Part shown: piece by piece, positions 25,467-35,224 of the stretch
How positions within the stretch are numbered: the stretch's first letter is position 1
Layout: each line of letters starts with the position of its first letter
Assembly: GCA_902613065.1 (NCBI GenBank)
Contig: CACMFU010000010.1
Coordinates: 1-54,857, forward strand
Direction of reading: 5' to 3'
Length of the DNA: 54,857 bases
DNA from: an uncultured Pelagibacteraceae bacterium
Lineage (GTDB): Bacteria; Pseudomonadota; Alphaproteobacteria; Pelagibacterales; Pelagibacteraceae
Position numbers and translations under genes: made by a program
Notes under the pieces: model-generated
Database searches by the model: none
Seen by the model: the letters and a program-made list of their open reading frames with translations, nothing else
What the model was told of the DNA's origin: nothing

Positions 25467-26561
25467 TTCTTTAAATAAAAACTTATTCAATTCACCAGAT
25501 TTGGCTTGATAATTAAGGTTTAATTTTCCAAAATTCATAATTAATATTAAGTTTATACTATCAGATTTATTTTTTTTATCACTTTTCATAAAATTAAGAA
25601 TTGATGTAATTTTCCTTTTATTAAAAAGGTCTTTATATTTATTTTTAATTTCGATCTTTTTAATATGATTATTTATTAATTCTGAATTTAAATTTGAAAT
25701 AATTTTTTTTTCTTTACTAAAATTTACAGCATTCATTAAACCAAATATAACAGCTTCTCCATGATTTAATTTTTTTGAGTAACCAAGAGTAGCCTCATAT
25801 GCATGAGCAAAAGTATGGCCAAGATTTAAAGATTTTCTTAAATTTTTTTCTTTTTCATCCTTTTCAATAATTTTTTTTTTTAATAAACAACTATTTAAAA
25901 TTGCATTAACTATGAAATTTCCTTTTAGGTTTAAAATCTTATTAAAATTTTTATCTAAAAAAACAAAATTTTTTTTGCTATCAATTAAACTACTTTTTAG
26001 TATTTCAGCATATCCACATATAATTTCTCTTTTGGGGAGGGTACGTAGTAAATTAATATCTGAAATTACTAAATCCGGTTGATAAAAACTTCCTACAAGA
26101 TTTTTTCCAAATTTATTATTAATACCTGTTTTGCCACCTATTGAAGAGTCGACTTGAGCTAATAAAGTGGAGGGTATATTAATAAATTTTATTCCTCTTT
26201 TATATGTGCTGGCTGCATATCCAACTACATCTCCTGTAATTCCTCCACCAAATGAAATTATACAGTCCTCTCTATAAAAATTATTTTTAAATAAAACATT
26301 ATGTATTTTATCGATACTTAAGTAACTTTTATTTTTTTCATTTGCATTAAAAATTAAAGTATAAATTTTTTGATTTTTTAAACTTTTTAAAAGTAATGTT
26401 CTAAATTTTTTTGGTATCTTATTGTCAATTACGATCAAACATTTTGAAAATAATAATTTATTTTTTTTAAAAATATTTTTTAATTTTGGGATTAGATTGG
26501 TACCAATATGAACTTCGTAATTTTTACTTTTAGTTTTAACCTTTATTATTTTTGATTTCAT
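25446..26561 (-). CDS. aroB: 3-dehydroquinate synthase
   Basis: This is the second step of the shikimate pathway, turning DAHP into 3-dehydroquinate with NAD+ and a metal ion. The 371-residue protein has GGGITGDVVGYAASTYKRG for NAD binding, LLAQVDSSIGGKTGIN, and the metal-ligand histidines in LGHTFAHAYE and LNHGEAV. It overlaps aroK by 26 bases in the usual aroK-aroB pair. Confidence 0.97.
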   Translation of the reverse strand: MKSKIIKVKTKSKNYEVHIGTNLIPKLKNIFKKNKLLFSKCLIVIDNKIPKKFRTLLLKSLKNQKIYTLIFNANEKNKSYLSIDKIHNVLFKNNFYREDCIISFGGGITGDVVGYAASTYKRGIKFINIPSTLLAQVDSSIGGKTGINNKFGKNLVGSFYQPDLVISDINLLRTLPKREIICGYAEILKSSLIDSKKNFVFLDKNFNKILNLKGNFIVNAILNSCLLKKKIIEKDEKEKNLRKSLNLGHTFAHAYEATLGYSKKLNHGEAVIFGLMNAVNFSKEKKIISNLNSELINNHIKKIEIKNKYKDLFNKRKITSILNFMKSDKKNKSDSINLILIMNFGKLNLNYQAKSGELNKFLFKELNKAYL

Positions 26562-27060
26562 ATTTTTTTATAATTTTATTTACTATTTCATTTTTATTTA
26601 GCTGATCACAATTAATTGTGAAGTCTGCCAAACTATATACTTTAGCTCTTTCATTTATTAGTCTCTCTAGATCTGTTTCACTTAATGTCATAGCCAGAGG
26701 TCTTTTTTTACTACCATTTATTCTTTTAATTATTATATCTTTTTTCCAATTCAACCAAAAACTAAAAGAACTCTTCTTACATTCTTTCCTAATATTAGTA
26801 TTAATATATGCACCTCCACCTAGTGATAAAATTTGTTTTTCACCTTTTAAACAAGATAATGTTACATCTTCTTCACATTCACGGAAGTATTTTTCTCCCT
26901 TTTTTTTGAAAATTTCTGCAATTTTCATTTTTTCTTTTTCTTCAATTTTATTATCTATATCAATAAATTTAAGTTTGGTTTTTTTAGAAATCAATTTTCC
27001 TATTAATGTCTTTCCCGAGCCCATCATACCTACTAAAACTAGATTTTTATTTGATTCCAT
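26536..27060 (-). CDS. aroK: shikimate kinase
   Basis: This 174-residue enzyme phosphorylates shikimate with ATP. Near the start are the P-loop GMMGSGKTLIG (about 11-21) and the shikimate-binding Asp in FIDIDNKIEE, followed by FRECEEDV and SLGGGAYIN. KKRPLAM is the lid region. It has normal length, is coupled with aroB, and is divergent from the small membrane protein at 27157 with 96 bases between. Confidence 0.96.
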   Translation of the reverse strand: MESNKNLVLVGMMGSGKTLIGKLISKKTKLKFIDIDNKIEEKEKMKIAEIFKKKGEKYFRECEEDVTLSCLKGEKQILSLGGGAYINTNIRKECKKSSFSFWLNWKKDIIIKRINGSKKRPLAMTLSETDLERLINERAKVYSLADFTINCDQLNKNEIVNKIIKKYEIKNNKG

Positions 27061-27156
27061 ATATTTCTAAGTTGAAAAAACACAAATATGTCTTATTTTG
27101 ATTTTACAAAATTATATGCTTTTAAAACATTATACTACAAAGGAATATAACATAAT

Positions 27157-27297
27157 ATGAAATTTGCAATTAAAGCTGGAATTATTTTTTTTATATTAAT
27201 TTTGTCTATTGTTGTTTTAAGTCAGATTGATTTCCCATCTCCCAACAAAAAAATTGAAGTGATTTTGCCTAATGAAAATTTTAAAACAATTAAGTAA
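27157..27297 (+). CDS. small single-pass membrane protein, unrecognised
   Basis: This 46-residue ORF (ATG 27157, TAA 27295) is preceded by AAGGAAT at 27140-27146 as a ribosome site. Residues 6-24 form one hydrophobic segment (AGIIFFILILSIVVL), followed by a short polar tail. It overlaps the start of the next gene by 26 bases, suggesting coupling. I do not recognise the family; an envelope role is inferred from the membrane segment and its secreted neighbour. Confidence 0.55.
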   Translation: MKFAIKAGIIFFILILSIVVLSQIDFPSPNKKIEVILPNENFKTIK

Positions 27298-29011
27298 AAT
27301 AATTTTCAAAATAACCTTAATTTTATTTTTTTTTAATTGTTCTTTTGCAAATGAACCAATCGATATCTGGAAAATTGAAAAAAAAGACATCATTAACAAA
27401 GAAAATTCTACTTCAAATATAAATGCAAGTAATAATCTAAATACTAATACAACATTATCAGTTCAATCTAGTTCTGAGATATTGATAAATAAAGAAATTG
27501 AGTCATCCACTATAAAATTAGCAGGATTATATGACCCTGCACAGAATGGCTTAAAAATTGACATGTGGTCGAAGAGCGATGGTGAGTTAATCAAAAGTAT
27601 ATTAAATAAAAATTTAAATAGAAACTTATCTGAATTTTCAAAAAAAATATTAGACATAGCTTTACTAACAAATTCATATATTCCTACAAATAATATTACC
27701 GAAGAGGAATTTTTAGAATATAAATTTAATCATTTAATAAATAAAAAAGATTTTGAATTAATTAAAGAATTTTTAATTAATAATCCTGAAGTTTCTAATA
27801 AAAATAAATTGATTAAATTTTACTCAGAATATTTTCTTTCAAACTCTGAAGTAAAAAAAGCATGTGAAGTATTTAATATAAGTGGTGCTATTTCTGATAA
27901 GTATTTAAATAATTTTAAAATTTATTGTTTAATTCTAGAAGATAAAAAAGAACAAGCTCAATTACTTTTCGATTTATCAAATGAATTGAATGAAATTGAC
28001 ACTTTTTTTGAAAATAAATTTAATATATTAATGGGTTACGCAAGCAAAGATGAAATAATTTCAGACGAAAATATTTTATATTTTCACTTATCTCATAAAA
28101 CAAATAAAGATTTTAATTATGAGCCAAAAATGGACTCACCTAGATATATCTGGAGCTATCTGTCGTCATCAAATATTCTTAAAAATGCAAATTCCTTTGA
28201 TATTGAAAATCCAGAAGATTTAAGATTATTAGAAAGGGCAACTCATGAAAATGTATTTGATGAGAGAGAACTATTAGACACATATAAAAAATTTCAATTT
28301 AACATAACACAATTATTAAATGCTAAAGATGCTTATAAGCTTCTTCCAGATTATGAGGGTAGAGCTTTATTATATCAAAGATTACTTTTATCTGTTGATG
28401 TTGAGCAAAGATTAAGTATGGCGTATGAACTATATAAATCTTTTCAAAAAAAAAAATTAGATAATGCGTTTGATAATGAAATCAAAGTAATATTAAAAAA
28501 AATAAAAAAAGATGATGTTCCCTCAAATTTTACTACCTTTTATGAAAATTATACTGACAATAAGTTAAAAAAAGAGAGAAAGATAAAATTTAATAATAAA
28601 AAAATACATCAGTCAAAATTATTAAATTACTTTTTAAATAAAACGAGTTTGCCCAAAGCTGAAAAGGAAACTAACGATATTTTGAAAAAAATTAAAAGAA
28701 ACAAAAAATATGTTTTTTCTACAAAAGATATGATTCTTATTGAATCGCTTAAATCAGATGGTGTAAAAATAGATAAAAAATACTCAAACCTTTATGAATA
28801 CAACTTTCAGTTTTCATCTGATATAAAACAAATGCTATCGAATGGAGAGTTAGGCTTATTATTAATTAAAATAGTAGATATTGTTGGTGAAAGTAACCTC
28901 GAAGATCTAGATATAAACACAGTAAATTTATTAGTTTCAACTATGAATGAGTTAAAAAATGTAGATTTAAGGAACGAAATTCTAATAGAAGTCTTGCCTT
29001 TAAAAGTCTAA
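27272..29011 (+). CDS. secreted or periplasmic protein of unknown function
   Basis: This 579-residue protein has an N-terminal signal sequence (about 1-27: basic start, ILILFFF core, SFANE after a possible cleavage site). The rest is predicted mainly helical, with short repeated helix pairs reminiscent of TPR/alpha-solenoid folds, and it is very rich in Lys, Asn and Glu. No catalytic motif was found. It sits between the aroK divergence and def-fmt-truA. The reading frame is clean over 1.7 kb, so it is a real gene. Confidence 0.7.
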   Translation: MKILKQLSKIIFKITLILFFFNCSFANEPIDIWKIEKKDIINKENSTSNINASNNLNTNTTLSVQSSSEILINKEIESSTIKLAGLYDPAQNGLKIDMWSKSDGELIKSILNKNLNRNLSEFSKKILDIALLTNSYIPTNNITEEEFLEYKFNHLINKKDFELIKEFLINNPEVSNKNKLIKFYSEYFLSNSEVKKACEVFNISGAISDKYLNNFKIYCLILEDKKEQAQLLFDLSNELNEIDTFFENKFNILMGYASKDEIISDENILYFHLSHKTNKDFNYEPKMDSPRYIWSYLSSSNILKNANSFDIENPEDLRLLERATHENVFDERELLDTYKKFQFNITQLLNAKDAYKLLPDYEGRALLYQRLLLSVDVEQRLSMAYELYKSFQKKKLDNAFDNEIKVILKKIKKDDVPSNFTTFYENYTDNKLKKERKIKFNNKKIHQSKLLNYFLNKTSLPKAEKETNDILKKIKRNKKYVFSTKDMILIESLKSDGVKIDKKYSNLYEYNFQFSSDIKQMLSNGELGLLLIKIVDIVGESNLEDLDINTVNLLVSTMNELKNVDLRNEILIEVLPLKV

Positions 29012-29025
29012 ACAATAAATAAACT

Positions 29026-29547
29026 ATGTCAGTAAAAGAACTAATCACAGTACCCGATGATATTCTTAGAAAAAAATCTGAGCCATTAAATAAAGTTGAT
29101 ATTAATGAAAAAAAACTCATAAAAGATTTATTTGAAACTATGTACCATCACAATGGTATAGGTTTAGCAGCCGTCCAAGTTGGAATCCTTAAAAGAGTAG
29201 TTGTTTTAGATGTCTCAAAAAATGAAAACGAAAAAAAACCTTTATGCTTTATTAATCCACAAATTAAAACTTTAAGTGAAAAAATGTCTACATATGAGGA
29301 AGGTTGTTTATCAATACCTAATACCTTTATTGAGATAGAGAGGCCAGAAATTTGTACCGTATTATATATAGATGAAAATGGCGATAAGAAAGAAATGGAA
29401 TGCGATGGACTACTCTCAACATGTTTACAACATGAAATAAACCACTTAGATGGAAAACTAATAATTGATTATTTATCTAAAATCAAAAAAGATTTAATAA
29501 TAAAAAAATTGTCTAAACAAAAAACTTCTAACAGAGTTGTTGTTTAA
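29026..29547 (+). CDS. def: peptide deformylase
   Basis: This enzyme removes the formyl group from new proteins. Its 173 residues have all three metal-site motifs: GIGLAAVQVG, EGCLSIP (metal Cys) and QHEINHLDG (two His and catalytic Glu). The gene ends one base before fmt, the enzyme that makes formyl-Met-tRNA, in the classic def-fmt pair. Confidence 0.97.
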   Translation: MSVKELITVPDDILRKKSEPLNKVDINEKKLIKDLFETMYHHNGIGLAAVQVGILKRVVVLDVSKNENEKKPLCFINPQIKTLSEKMSTYEEGCLSIPNTFIEIERPEICTVLYIDENGDKKEMECDGLLSTCLQHEINHLDGKLIIDYLSKIKKDLIIKKLSKQKTSNRVVV

Positions 29548-30462
29548 ATGTCAAACATTTTATTCATGGGTACCCCTCAGTTTGCTGTGCCTATTCTAAA
29601 AAAAATTAATCAAAAATATAATATTAACTGTGTTTTTACTCAGCCTCCAAGTAAATCAAATAGAGGTCAAAAGTTTACGAAATCACCAATTCATAAATGC
29701 GCAGAGGAACTTAATCTAAAAATTAAAACTCCAAAAAAAATTGATGAGGAATTTGAATATCTTAAAGAATTAAATTTAGATCTTGTAATTGTTGTTGCAT
29801 ACGGACAGTTAATTTCAAAAAAAATTCTTGATTTGAGCAAAAAAGGTTTTTTGAATATTCATGCTTCATTATTACCAAAATGGAGAGGGGCGGCACCAAT
29901 CCAAAGATCGATTTTAAACATTGAAAAAAAAACTGGTATATCATTTATGAAAATTAATGAAAAATTAGATTCTGGACCAGTATGCAACAAATATTCAGTA
30001 GATATTCTTGACCAAGATAATGCAGAAACTTTGTCTGAAAAATTATCTTATTTGAGTACAGAAAAAATTTTAGAAAATGTGCAAAATGTTTTAGAAGGAG
30101 AAGCAATATTTAAAGAGCAAGATCATACAAAAGCTACATACGCAAAGAAAATTCAAAAAATAGAAGGAAAGATAGATTGGAATAGTAGTGCTAGTAAAAT
30201 AATTGCTCAAATAAATGGATTATATCCAAAACCTGGTGCATGGTTTGAGTTTAATAACAAAAGACATAAAATATTAAAAGCCAAAATAAAAAAGCAGTCA
30301 GCAAAAATTGGTGAAGTAATTGACGAACAAATGACAATAGCATGTGGGGAAAATTCAATAAATATCATTGAGATTCAAAAAGAGGGAAAGAATCCACAAT
30401 TAATCAATGAATTTTTATTAGGGAATAAGGTTAGAAAGGGAACAATAATTTCAAGTGAATAG
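29548..30462 (+). CDS. fmt: methionyl-tRNA formyltransferase
   Basis: This 304-residue enzyme formylates initiator Met-tRNA with 10-formyl-THF. The active-site segment NIHASLLPKWRGAAPIQ holds the catalytic Asn and His. The N-terminal FMGTPQFAVPIL and the C-terminal OB-like domain (from about 205) are both present. It overlaps truA by eight bases and is co-transcribed with def. Confidence 0.97.
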   Translation: MSNILFMGTPQFAVPILKKINQKYNINCVFTQPPSKSNRGQKFTKSPIHKCAEELNLKIKTPKKIDEEFEYLKELNLDLVIVVAYGQLISKKILDLSKKGFLNIHASLLPKWRGAAPIQRSILNIEKKTGISFMKINEKLDSGPVCNKYSVDILDQDNAETLSEKLSYLSTEKILENVQNVLEGEAIFKEQDHTKATYAKKIQKIEGKIDWNSSASKIIAQINGLYPKPGAWFEFNNKRHKILKAKIKKQSAKIGEVIDEQMTIACGENSINIIEIQKEGKNPQLINEFLLGNKVRKGTIISSE

Positions 30463-31195
30463 ATATCAGATTTTAGTTGAGTACGAAGGTACTCTATATA
30501 ATGGTTGGCAAATTCAAAAAAAAGGTAAGTCAATCCAGGAAAATATTGAGATTATCTTATCCAAACTATTAAAAGAAAAAATAAAAATTTATGGTTCTGG
30601 ACGAACAGATACAGGGGTTCATGCCAAAGAGCAATCAGCACACTTTGATGCTAAAAATAAAATTACTCAAAAAGATAAACTAATAAATTCACTAAACTTC
30701 TTTTTAAATAAAAAAAAAATATCTATTTTGAAAATAAAGAAAAAAAATAAACTTTTTCATTCAAGATATTCTGCAAAAGAAAGAAGGTATATATATTTGA
30801 TAAGAAATGATGCCTCTCCTTCTGTTATTAATTTTAACAGAGAGTGGCATATTAAAAAAAAAATTGATGTTGAATTGATGAAAAAGGGAGCAAAAAAATT
30901 AATTGGAACTCATGATTTTTCCACGTTTAGAGCATCTAATTGTGCCGCAAAAAGTCCAGTAAAAACCATGAAGAAGGTAAAAATAACCAAAGTTAAAAAT
31001 GTTATAAAAATTCAATTTGTATCAAAATCATTTCTTAAGAGTCAAGTTAGATCCATGGTTGGTTCACTCAAATACCTTGGTGAAAATAAATGGAACTTAA
31101 AAAAATTTACCAGTATATTTAAATCAAAATCTAGAAAAAATTGTGCTCCTATTGCTCCTGCACATGGCTTATATCTTGAGAAAATTATTTATTAG
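30455..31195 (+). CDS. truA: tRNA pseudouridine synthase A
   Basis: TruA makes pseudouridine at positions 38-40 of tRNA anticodon arms. Its 246 residues contain the catalytic Asp in GSGRTDTGVHAK and KSFLKSQVRSMVG near the C terminus. It starts at GTG 30455 inside the end of fmt, giving MNRYQILVEYEGT, the family N terminus. It overlaps the convergent SET gene by 11 bases. Confidence 0.96.
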   Translation: MNRYQILVEYEGTLYNGWQIQKKGKSIQENIEIILSKLLKEKIKIYGSGRTDTGVHAKEQSAHFDAKNKITQKDKLINSLNFFLNKKKISILKIKKKNKLFHSRYSAKERRYIYLIRNDASPSVINFNREWHIKKKIDVELMKKGAKKLIGTHDFSTFRASNCAAKSPVKTMKKVKITKVKNVIKIQFVSKSFLKSQVRSMVGSLKYLGENKWNLKKFTSIFKSKSRKNCAPIAPAHGLYLEKIIY

Positions 31196-31646
31196 ATTTC
31201 TTTTTTTTCTTTTTTATTCTCCATCTTGATCCTTCTCTGACTATATAACCGCAACAATTTTTGGAGCCACACTTACAAGGAAAATCCTTATAGTTTTCAT
31301 CAAAACTAAACCCATAATCATAAGTTAGTTCCTCATTTTTATTTATATCTTTAATAGAACTAATCCATAATTTTAAACCTTTGCCTTCAACTTCGCAGTT
31401 TGGATCACAAGAGTGATTAATAAGTCTTGCAGTATTGTAAGCAAAATCACCGTCTAAATCATATCTATTATTTAAGTTAAAAAGATAAATCGCTTTATCA
31501 TTATCAAATTTTGGATTATTTTCAGTCTGTTTTTTTGTAATTATTTTACCTGTGTAGTAAATAATCTTAGTTCCTTTTCTTATATTTTTAGATGCAAACA
31601 GTCCCCTGTTATCAATATTTGACGATTTTTGTTTATAAAGTTTCAT
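31185..31646 (-). CDS. SET-domain protein lysine methyltransferase
   Basis: This 153-residue protein is essentially one SET domain. NRGLFASKNIRKGT at the N terminus, NHSCDPN (77-83) and ELTYDYGF (106-113) form the SAM-binding knot. A post-SET cysteine cluster follows (C124, C126, C131/C132). The C terminus is a run of lysines. The substrate is unknown; bacterial SET proteins may methylate nucleoid or ribosomal proteins. It lies two bases after an HDAC-fold gene on the same strand. Confidence 0.87.
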   Translation of the reverse strand: MKLYKQKSSNIDNRGLFASKNIRKGTKIIYYTGKIITKKQTENNPKFDNDKAIYLFNLNNRYDLDGDFAYNTARLINHSCDPNCEVEGKGLKLWISSIKDINKNEELTYDYGFSFDENYKDFPCKCGSKNCCGYIVREGSRWRIKKKKKKSNK

Positions 31647-31648
31647 TA

Positions 31649-32578
31649 TTATTTATTTTCCGACTCGATTAATGCATTTACATGATAGTTAGCACTTTCA
31701 GCAAGCGCTTTTAGGTCGTATCCACCTTCTAATAAAGATACCACTTTCCCGTTAGTAAATTTATTAGTGGCTTTTAGTGTTCTTCTTGTTATTTCATAAA
31801 AATCTTTTGATGAAAGTTCAAATTGAGCTAATGGATCGTACTTGTGAGCATCAAAGCCAGCAGAAAAGATTAGGTAATCAGGCTTATATTCAATTAACCT
31901 ATCTAAAACTCTATCATAAGCATTAAAATATTCTTCAGAATTTGTGCCAGCGGGAAGAGGTATATTAAGAGAATTATTATACTTTCCCTTGTCTTTTTCT
32001 GAGCCACCACCTGGATAAAATGGATATTGATGTGTTGATATATAAAGTGAATTTTTGTTGTCATACATTACATCATAATTTCCATTTCCCCAATGAACAT
32101 CAAAATCTACACATGCAATTCTTTTATAATTATATTTTTTTATTAAATAATTAACTGCGACACCTGCATTAGAAATACAGCAAAAGCCCATTGATTTGTT
32201 TTTTTCAGCATGGTGTCCTGGTGGTCGTACTACACAAAATGCATTTTTATATTTTTTATTCTCAATTCCATCTATTGCACTTATAGCTGACCCTGCAGCT
32301 TGAAACACTGCATCCTTACTTCCAGGCGATACAACAGTATCACCATCTAAAAAATTTAATCCACTTTTAGGAAATGAGTTTTTTAAATTATTAATATAAT
32401 CTTCAGAATGTGTCATATTAAGAATATCATTAGGAACAACATCTGGCTTATCCCAAAGCAGTTCTTTATTTTTTTTTAAAGTATCAATTATTGAAACTAC
32501 TCTCTTTGGTTGCTCTGGATGACCATCGCCTGTTATATGTTTTTCTGAAGATTCAGATGTTATAATTGCAGTTTTCAA
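31649..32578 (-). CDS. histone-deacetylase-family amidohydrolase
   Basis: This 309-residue zinc hydrolase has the arginase/HDAC fold. H122-H123 in RPPGHHAEK are the catalytic pair, D160 and H162 in DFDVHWGNG are zinc ligands, and SAGFDAH supplies the third. In bacteria such enzymes deacetylate polyamines, short amides or protein lysines; the substrate here cannot be told. It overlaps dapE by four bases and is followed by the SET gene. Confidence 0.92.
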   Translation of the reverse strand: MKTAIITSESSEKHITGDGHPEQPKRVVSIIDTLKKNKELLWDKPDVVPNDILNMTHSEDYINNLKNSFPKSGLNFLDGDTVVSPGSKDAVFQAAGSAISAIDGIENKKYKNAFCVVRPPGHHAEKNKSMGFCCISNAGVAVNYLIKKYNYKRIACVDFDVHWGNGNYDVMYDNKNSLYISTHQYPFYPGGGSEKDKGKYNNSLNIPLPAGTNSEEYFNAYDRVLDRLIEYKPDYLIFSAGFDAHKYDPLAQFELSSKDFYEITRRTLKATNKFTNGKVVSLLEGGYDLKALAESANYHVNALIESENK

Positions 32579-33717
32579 GCGAAATAATTATGTAAAATGT
32601 TCTTATAAATCTTAGTTAACTTTTTTAAATCTGAGATCGATGTTCTTTCGTTAACCATATGAATAGTATTATTTCTTAACCCAAGCTCAAGACGTGGTAT
32701 TGAACCTAAAAATCTGCTGTCACTTGTGCCACCTCTACAATTTAATTTTGCATTGTTTCCAGTAATTTTTTTTACAACTTTTTTTACCATATAAATTTCT
32801 TTGTTTGGCTCTGTGTAAAATGCTTCTCCACTTACTTTATAATCTATTTTGGTTTTGCAATTTTCTTTTTTTGCAACTGCATTAATAATTTTACTAAGTT
32901 TCTTTTTCAAAGATGTCGATTTATAAGTTGAATTAAATCTAACATTAAATTTAGCACTTGCAGATTGTGGGACTACATTTTCAGATATATTATCCACATT
33001 CATTTTTGTAAATTCCAAATTTGATGGTGGCATATACTTTGTTCCTTTGTCTAGCTGAACACTTTTCAGTTTAGATATTATTTTAGCGAGAGCAGTACAT
33101 GGATTTATATATGTCCCATAAAATGCAGAGTGTCCACTTTTTCCATATACTATTACTGTCCCATTCATAGAACCTCTTCTTCCAATCCTGATTTCGTCTC
33201 CAACCGATTTATTTGATGACGGTTCGCCTACTACCGAAAAATCGATTTTTTCTTTTTTTTTCTTTAAATATTTCATAACAGCTGGACAACCATGACCTGT
33301 AGTTTCTTCATCTGCCGTAATTATTATTGATATAGAACCTTTAAATTTTTTATTTTTAATAAAGTTACTTACAGCACTTATCCAACATGCCACACTACCT
33401 TTCATGTCCTGGGATCCTCTTCCGTATAAATATCCTTTTTTTACTATTGCTTTAAATGGTGGAAACTCCCAATTATTTAGGTTAGCAACAACATCTGAGT
33501 GACCCAAATAATTAATGTTGGGTTTTGATTTACCAAATTTTGCATATAAATTTAATGCGGGTTTAGCACCTGTACCTTTTGATTTTATTATATGACATTT
33601 AAAACCTATTGATGAGAGTTTCCTTGAAAGGAAATTCATAATACCCTTATCTTCTGTTTTAATTGTTTGAAATTTTATTAGCTCCTGAGCTAACTTTAAT
33701 TCATTATAAGTTTTCAT
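32575..33717 (-). CDS. dapE: succinyl-diaminopimelate desuccinylase
   Basis: This enzyme removes succinate from N-succinyl-LL-diaminopimelate in lysine/peptidoglycan precursor synthesis. The 380-residue M20 metallopeptidase has the metal ligands in YLGHSDVV, GRGSQDMKG and ADEETTGHG, and GGTSDSRFL plus NNTIHMVNE near the C terminus, which favour DapE over ArgE. It follows dapD by four bases, a pathway neighbour. Confidence 0.95.
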   Translation of the reverse strand: MKTYNELKLAQELIKFQTIKTEDKGIMNFLSRKLSSIGFKCHIIKSKGTGAKPALNLYAKFGKSKPNINYLGHSDVVANLNNWEFPPFKAIVKKGYLYGRGSQDMKGSVACWISAVSNFIKNKKFKGSISIIITADEETTGHGCPAVMKYLKKKKEKIDFSVVGEPSSNKSVGDEIRIGRRGSMNGTVIVYGKSGHSAFYGTYINPCTALAKIISKLKSVQLDKGTKYMPPSNLEFTKMNVDNISENVVPQSASAKFNVRFNSTYKSTSLKKKLSKIINAVAKKENCKTKIDYKVSGEAFYTEPNKEIYMVKKVVKKITGNNAKLNCRGGTSDSRFLGSIPRLELGLRNNTIHMVNERTSISDLKKLTKIYKNILHNYFA

Positions 33718-33721
33718 TAGT

Positions 33722-34549
33722 TTATTCTCTTAAAAGATCGTTAACAGATGTCTTTGATCTAGTTTTTTCATCAACTTGTTTAATTATTACTGCACAATAT
33801 AAAGATGGTGCTTGTGGATTGTTTTTATCTGGTAAGGATCCTGGAACTACCACTGAGTAAGGTGGAATTTTTCCATAAGTTATTTCACCAGTTTTTCTAT
33901 TAACAATTTTTGTTGATTGCCCAATATACATTCCCATACTTAGAACAGAGCCTTCTCCAACTATTACACCTTCTACTACTTCTGACATTGCTCCTAAGAA
34001 AACATTATCTTCAATAATTGTTGGTAATGCTTGGGCTGGTTCTAATACTCCACCAACCCCAGTCCCGGCCGAGATATGACAATTTTTTCCAATCTGACAA
34101 CAACTTCCTGCACGACTGAATGTATCCATCATAGTACCTTCGTCTATGTACGCTCCAATATTTACATAACACGGCATAAGAACAGCATTTTTTGCAACAA
34201 AGGAACCACGTCTTGCTGCTGTATTGGGGACCATTCTGAAACCCGCTTTTTCAAAATCTTCATTCGTCCAGCCAGCAGTTTTACCTTTTAATAAGTGACT
34301 CTTATCTCTCCATGTTGAATATGGCCCCGCCATGATATCCATTCCATGCATTCGAAAACTTAACATGATAGCTTTTTTTAGATGTTGATGAGTAACCCAT
34401 TCACCATTGATCTTTTCAGCTACTCTTGCTTTTCCACTGTCTAGATCATCAATAATTTGATTAACAGCATCCTTTAAAGATTTATCTGAATTTTGGTTTA
34501 CTTGGTCTTTATTTTCCCAAGCTTCATTTATAATTTTTTCAATACTCAT
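33722..34549 (-). CDS. dapD: 2,3,4,5-tetrahydropyridine-2,6-dicarboxylate N-succinyltransferase
   Basis: DapD succinylates tetrahydrodipicolinate with succinyl-CoA, two steps before DapE. The 275-residue protein has a helical N-terminal domain, the FRMVPNTAARRGSFVAKNAVLMP segment and the left-handed beta-helix hexapeptide repeats (about 120-230, for example ISAGTGVGG and VEGVIVGEGSVL). It lies between the HAD gene and dapE, all closely spaced. Confidence 0.97.
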   Translation of the reverse strand: MSIEKIINEAWENKDQVNQNSDKSLKDAVNQIIDDLDSGKARVAEKINGEWVTHQHLKKAIMLSFRMHGMDIMAGPYSTWRDKSHLLKGKTAGWTNEDFEKAGFRMVPNTAARRGSFVAKNAVLMPCYVNIGAYIDEGTMMDTFSRAGSCCQIGKNCHISAGTGVGGVLEPAQALPTIIEDNVFLGAMSEVVEGVIVGEGSVLSMGMYIGQSTKIVNRKTGEITYGKIPPYSVVVPGSLPDKNNPQAPSLYCAVIIKQVDEKTRSKTSVNDLLRE

Positions 34550-34552
34550 AAT

Positions 34553-35224
34553 TTATGAGTTTTTTAATAACCTTATTTCTTTTAAAAATAAAGAGAGATT
34601 TTTGATTTTATAGTCGATGTAATCTTTATCAGACTCTTTTTTACCCCAGTATTCATTATTGATAAGCCAAGCTGTTATAGTTCCCCGCTCTTTACCTATT
34701 GATAAATTTTTAGCTATATCCTCAATATAAAGAGTTTCTTTTGGATTAATCTTAAATTTATCAACCATAAGATCAAAAGCTTTCGCTTCAGGCTTAGGGT
34801 GATATTTTGCGTCAACGATATCAAATATATCTTTAAATTGATCTTCAATACCAAGAGTTTTAACTATATTTTTTACGTGCGCTCTACTTCCGTTTGTGAA
34901 TACGAATTTATTTAATTTTATGTTTTCAAGCTCATTTCTTAAAATAAGATCTTTTTCCATAAATGAAAGATCGATATCATGAACATACTCCAAGAATTCT
35001 TCCGGCGGTATATTATGATGTATCATCAATCCATTTAAGCTTGTGTTATATTTGTGAAAATAATCTCTTTGTAATTCTTTAGCTTTTACAAGATCTAGCT
35101 TAAGTTTATTGGAAATATATTTTGTCATCCTCTTACTCACTTGGCCAAAAACTGCTTCTAGATCACTATATAAAACACCATCACAGTCAAACAAAATATT
35201 CTTTATATTTTTTAGATTATTCAT
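34553..35224 (-). CDS. HAD-superfamily pyrimidine 5'-nucleotidase-like phosphatase
   Basis: This 223-residue HAD hydrolase has motif I LFDCDGVLY (nucleophile Asp15, acid Asp17), motif II VFTNGSRAHV and motif III/IV KPEAKAFDL and LYIEDIAKNL. It matches the pyrimidine 5'-nucleotidase type found beside argB and dapD in alphaproteobacteria. Dephosphorylation of a nucleotide is inferred. It overlaps argB by four bases. Confidence 0.88.
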   Translation of the reverse strand: MNNLKNIKNILFDCDGVLYSDLEAVFGQVSKRMTKYISNKLKLDLVKAKELQRDYFHKYNTSLNGLMIHHNIPPEEFLEYVHDIDLSFMEKDLILRNELENIKLNKFVFTNGSRAHVKNIVKTLGIEDQFKDIFDIVDAKYHPKPEAKAFDLMVDKFKINPKETLYIEDIAKNLSIGKERGTITAWLINNEYWGKKESDKDYIDYKIKNLSLFLKEIRLLKNS

